Origin: Magnetococcales bacterium | Lineage (GTDB): Bacteria; Pseudomonadota; Magnetococcia; Magnetococcales; JADFYX01 | Length of the DNA: 6,768 nt | Direction of reading: 5' to 3' | NCBI GenBank assembly: GCA_015232795.1 | Contig: JADFYX010000134.1 | Coordinates: forward strand, 1 to 6,768 | Shown here: positions 5,710 through 6,768 of the stretch, piece after piece | Layout of the letters: the number at the start of each line of letters is the position of its first letter | Position numbering within the stretch: position 1 is the stretch's first letter | Program-made: the position numbers and the translations under genes | Notes under the pieces: generated by a model | Databases searched by the model: none | Told to the model about the DNA's origin: nothing | What the model saw: the letters and a program-made list of their open reading frames with translations, nothing else

Positions 5710-6768
5710 CATTTCAAAGCATTGATTATCTCTGTTTTCTACTTCTGTTCATTACTATCTATTGGAGTCTTAAAGGACGGAGCAGAACCTTTTTCATGGT
5801 GATCTCTGGACTGTATTTTTACGGTTATGTCCACCCCTGGTTTTTGCTGCTGTTGTTGGCTTCGACCATAACAGACTTTTATTGCAGTCTGGGTATAGAA
5901 CGATTTCGGGAACGTCGGGGGCAATTTTTACTTATAAGTGTATTGGTAAATTTGGGGCTGTTGTCGATCTTTAAATATTTCAACTTTTTCATGGAGAATT
6001 TACAGGTCGTACTTTCAGCCATGGGGTTTACGGTAGCCCCCATTACCCTGCAAGTGATATTGCCAGTTGGTATCTCCTTCTACACCTTTCAGACCATGAG
6101 CTATACCATAGACGTTTATCGGGGCTCTCTATCGGCACGACATAGTTTTCTGGATTTTATTGCCTTTACCTCATTTTTCCCACCACTAGTTGCCGGACCC
6201 ATCACCCGTGGGAAGGAGTTGCTGCCGCAAATTGAGGCCCAGCCAAATTTCTCCTGGCAGCTTTTTCAAGGGGGATTTTTTCTGATTGTCTGGGGCTTTT
6301 TTAAAAAACTGGTGATTAGTGACAATGTCGCTATGATTGCCAATAAGGTGTTTTTACTTGAAGATCCGAGTTTTTTTATCTTATGGGCAGGGGCTTTTGC
6401 ATTCAGTATCCAGATATTTACCGATTTTTCCGGTTATACCGATATCGCTCGGGGGACAGCGTTGTTGTTGGGCTATCGTCTGCCCATCAACTTTAATCAC
6501 CCCTATTTGGCTGCCTCTCCAACTGACTTCTGGAAACGTTGGCATATCTCACTTTCCCAATGGATTAAGGACTATGTCTATATCCCTTTGGGTGGCTCAC
6601 GACAGGGTGTGTTTAGTTCTTCATGGACTCTGATGGTGGCCTTCCTTCTCTGTGGTTTGTGGCATGGGGCCAATTGGAACTATATAATTTGGGGTGGTTA
6701 TCATGGTTTGTTGATCCTCTTCTATCGTTATCTGGGGCTATTAATCCCGGCCGACGGGTTGCCTAAAC
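5706..6768 (+). CDS. MBOAT-family O-acyltransferase, AlgI-like (3' end beyond the window)
   Basis: An integral membrane enzyme predicted to move an acyl group, typically acetyl, across the inner membrane for O-acylation of an exported polysaccharide. The reading frame is open to the window edge: 354 codons, against about 460-520 in the family, so the C-terminal helices are missing. Visible signatures, in order: LPVGISFYTFQTMSY (119-133), FFPPLVAGPITR (157-168), FTDFSGYTDIARG (238-250), FNHPY (263-267), FWKRWHISLS (276-285) with His280, YIPLGG (292-297) and GLWHGANW (317-324) with His320. His320 corresponds to the invariant catalytic histidine of AlgI/DltB-type enzymes, and His280 to a second conserved position. 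Hydrophobic segments recur through the whole visible part. The start overlaps the SGNH stop (ATGA) with a good GAGG site. The pair forms a typical acylation module, with the SGNH gene first. A more GC-rich composition than genes 438-4220 is apparent. The acceptor glycan is unknown, so the symbol is left empty. Confidence 0.95.
   Translation, partial: MTFQSIDYLCFLLLFITIYWSLKGRSRTFFMVISGLYFYGYVHPWFLLLLLASTITDFYCSLGIERFRERRGQFLLISVLVNLGLLSIFKYFNFFMENLQVVLSAMGFTVAPITLQVILPVGISFYTFQTMSYTIDVYRGSLSARHSFLDFIAFTSFFPPLVAGPITRGKELLPQIEAQPNFSWQLFQGGFFLIVWGFFKKLVISDNVAMIANKVFLLEDPSFFILWAGAFAFSIQIFTDFSGYTDIARGTALLLGYRLPINFNHPYLAASPTDFWKRWHISLSQWIKDYVYIPLGGSRQGVFSSSWTLMVAFLLCGLWHGANWNYIIWGGYHGLLILFYRYLGLLIPADGLPK

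Noticed and set aside
5739..5924. 61-codon minus-strand frame inside the MBOAT gene
   Set aside because: It is antisense to clear MBOAT coding sequence.
6337..6633. 98-codon plus-strand frame overlapping the MBOAT gene
   Set aside because: It is an alternative frame of the most conserved part of the MBOAT coding region, whose own frame carries all family motifs.

Overview
The window looks like part of a surface-polysaccharide (O-antigen, capsule or exopolysaccharide) locus of a Gram-negative bacterium. The evidence is gene content: a polyprenol-phosphate type family 2 glycosyltransferase, a class I methyltransferase, a large multi-spanning membrane protein with features of GT-C glycosyltransferases, an SGNH-like membrane-anchored protein and an AlgI-type MBOAT O-acyltransferase. 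The standard code is used with typical bacterial gene packing. Nothing seen fixes the genus; no rRNA, tRNA, CRISPR array, transposase or integrase is visible.

Layout. Positions 1-437 are AT-rich and hold no convincing gene, but contain candidate promoters and two perfect 16-bp palindromes. The glycosyltransferase (438-1412, +) and methyltransferase (1510-2241, +) follow. The 655-residue membrane protein (2253-4220, -) converges on the methyltransferase with 11 bases between their stop codons. A 323-base gap (4221-4543) separates it from a divergent rightward unit: a possible 13-residue leader ORF (4544-4585), the SGNH-like protein (4582-5709) and the MBOAT acyltransferase (5706 to the window edge, 3' end missing). 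The last three reading frames are linked by ATGA stop/start overlaps.

How the genes may work together (inference). The GT2 enzyme would charge polyprenyl phosphate with a sugar on the cytoplasmic face. The GT-C-like protein could use such a lipid-linked sugar on the periplasmic face. The MBOAT/SGNH pair would move acyl groups (probably acetyl) across the membrane onto a periplasmic glycan. The methyltransferase may modify a sugar or chain end. No GtrA-type flippase lies in the window.

Hand counts on sampled lines give about one third G+C in the left three genes and nearly half in the SGNH/MBOAT pair, so the 4221-4543 gap may join two cassettes of different origin. I see no clearly new system. 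The points most worth a second look are the leader ORF and coupled start of the SGNH gene, the G7 tract in the glycosyltransferase, the unassigned 655-residue membrane protein, and the dyads at the putative control regions.
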